A stretch of 7,231 nucleotides of DNA, taken from Eggerthellaceae bacterium. Its GTDB lineage: Bacteria; Actinomycetota; Coriobacteriia; Coriobacteriales; Eggerthellaceae. Below the pieces are notes generated by a model, which was not told where the DNA came from, did no database searches, and saw only the letters and a program-made list of their open reading frames with translations. A program made the translations under genes and the position numbers. How positions within the stretch are numbered: position 1 is the first letter of the stretch; each line of letters opens with the position of its first letter. Location: contig JAFXIM010000124.1 of the NCBI GenBank assembly GCA_017533165.1, positions 1 to 7,231 on the forward strand. Direction: 5' to 3'. Shown piece after piece: positions 6,251-7,231 of the stretch.

Positions 6251-7231
6251 TTATTCGTCGATCTTAGTGTACTTTTGCTCGCGACGTTGTGCCTCGTTGC
6301 GTTTGGCCTGCTGAGCGGCGAGGTCTTTAAGGGCCTCGACGCCAAAGGTGATGCCGACGCGTTCGGGTTCGCTGGCCTCTGAGGGTGCAGGCTTCTCTAT
6401 CTCAGCGATCTCTTGGATGGTGATGTATCCATCCTTCTTGCGGTTTGATTTGGAGCTGGTTTTGTCGCGTGACCGAGAGTCATCCTTGCCGCCTGCGATA
6501 CCTGTGCGACCTGCGCCGTCGACCTTGCGATCACGCAGCTTGTCAAGCTTGCGAGCCTCGCGGGCGCCTTTAGCGCCGCCTGCGCCTTTGAGCCCGCCGG
6601 CGCCGCCGCGTGTGTGGTGCTCGAGTTCGCGGCCTTCGGCAAGGGCTTTAAGCTCGGCTTCCTCACGTTCCCTTTCCTCGGCCATCATCTGCTCGAGCAG
6701 CGGGTCGCGCTCGACGGTTGCTTGGGCGTGTGCCAGGATAGCCGGTGCCGCACCCAGCTCGGATGACGTGCCTGCGCGGCCAACCTCGAGATTGGCGTTG
6801 TCGGCCGAGAAGGCCTCATTGGTGTTGGTACGCGAGAAGCCGGGAGCAACCACCGATCCGAAGGCAGCTACCTGCTCGCCGTGTTCGTCGGCAAGCGCGC
6901 GTCCGTCTCCCATGCCGTCGGTAACTTCGCCCTTGAAGGTGCAGTTGGCCGTGCCGTCCGCGTTCCATGCCGGAGCCTTCACGCCGTTGGTTTGGTCGGG
7001 GTAGTCAAATCCCGAACCCGCTGCCCGGGCCTCGCCCTTGAGGCGTGCCAAATAGTTTGCGGGCTCGTTGGTCAGCCACAGCTTAGCCAAGTTCTTCGCG
7101 TGAACGGGTTTCACGTCGAAAGCCCAGTTGAGCTCACTCTTTTCGGCAACAGTGCTTTCGGAGAGACGCTCGAACTCCTCCTTGAGTGAAGCCAAGCGCG
7201 CGTCAATGCGTCCGGTGCCGTTGTAGAGCAC
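6251..7231 (-). CDS. Protein of unknown function with long charged, Gly/Lys/Arg-rich region (5' end outside window or at edge)
   Basis: I do not recognise this protein. The frame is open for 326 residues from the right edge to a TAA at 6251-6253. The first codon in the window is GTG, which could be a start or an internal valine; no upstream sequence is available to decide. Residues 1-80 look folded (LASLKEEFERL, then LNWAFDVKPVHAKNLAKLWL and NYLARLKGEARAAG). Residues 80-175 are polar and probably loosely structured. Residues 176-206 are very rich in Glu and Arg and probably a long helix. Residues 207-248 are rich in Gly, Lys and Arg (GGAGGLKGAGGAKGA), followed by a basic stretch (249-267). 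A short conserved-looking piece, GYITIQEIAEIEKP (268-281), precedes a charged helical tail ending YTKIDE. No signal peptide or membrane segment is seen. The basic Gly-rich tail would suit nucleic-acid or ribosome binding, but that is speculation. It lies 56 bases upstream of menG on the same strand. Confidence 0.75.
   Translation of the reverse strand: MLYNGTGRIDARLASLKEEFERLSESTVAEKSELNWAFDVKPVHAKNLAKLWLTNEPANYLARLKGEARAAGSGFDYPDQTNGVKAPAWNADGTANCTFKGEVTDGMGDGRALADEHGEQVAAFGSVVAPGFSRTNTNEAFSADNANLEVGRAGTSSELGAAPAILAHAQATVERDPLLEQMMAEEREREEAELKALAEGRELEHHTRGGAGGLKGAGGAKGAREARKLDKLRDRKVDGAGRTGIAGGKDDSRSRDKTSSKSNRKKDGYITIQEIAEIEKPAPSEASEPERVGITFGVEALKDLAAQQAKRNEAQRREQKYTKIDE

Noticed and set aside
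6348..7004. Plus-strand open frame of 218 codons opposite the unknown charged protein
   Set aside because: The product is almost entirely Ser, Ala, Pro and Arg, as expected from reading the complement of a Gly/Lys/Glu-rich coding region. It has no ribosome binding site or motif.
1..7231. Search for tRNA/rRNA genes, CRISPR arrays, insertion sequences, attachment sites and defence or toxin-antitoxin genes
   Set aside because: No tandem spacer pattern, transposase motif, long terminal repeat or RNA-gene signature was seen. Nearly all of the sequence is taken up by ordinary protein genes.

Overview
This window comes from a GC-rich bacterial chromosome. The gene content suggests a member of the class Coriobacteriia (Actinomycetota), in the Eggerthella/Slackia/Adlercreutzia range. 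Three things point there: a single polypeptide carrying TsaB, RimI and TsaD in that order, a menaquinone-pathway methyltransferase, and an MFS permease of the kind common in that group. The assignment is an inference from gene architecture and protein style; no 16S or other marker lies in the window.

Layout, left to right. (1) Positions 1-685, minus strand: the N-terminal 228 residues of a MacB/LolD-type ABC transporter ATPase, running off the left edge. (2) Positions 686-957: a divergent intergenic region of about 270 bases with a weak promoter-like pair and a short perfect dyad. (3) Positions 958-3947, plus strand: a two-gene tRNA-modification operon, tsaE followed by a tsaB-rimI-tsaD fusion. 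The two overlap by one base (TGATG) and a strong ribosome binding site for the second gene lies inside the end of the first. (4) Positions 3948-3981: a very short convergent junction with a GC hairpin and a palindrome that each touch a stop codon. (5) Positions 3982-7231, minus strand: three genes in one direction. In transcription order these are an unrecognised protein with a Gly/Lys/Arg-rich, highly charged tail (its 5' end is outside the window), the demethylmenaquinone methyltransferase menG/ubiE, and an MFS permease. Gaps are 56 and 59 bases with no convincing terminator between them, so they may form one operon.

The plus-strand block encodes most of the bacterial t6A37 machinery. TsaE is the ATPase that turns over the complex, TsaB is the scaffold/pseudo-enzyme partner and TsaD is the catalytic subunit. 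Only TsaC/Sua5, which makes threonylcarbamoyl-AMP, is absent from the window. RimI, which N-acetylates ribosomal protein bS18, sits between TsaB and TsaD. The minus-strand block includes the last methylation of menaquinone synthesis next to a membrane exporter or importer of unknown substrate.

No mobile element, CRISPR array, RNA gene or prophage signature is visible, and the window reads mainly as core chromosome. The most notable feature is the three-domain t6A/RimI fusion. I believe this architecture is known in Coriobacteriia, so it is unusual rather than certainly new. The least explained feature is the protein of unknown function at the right edge.
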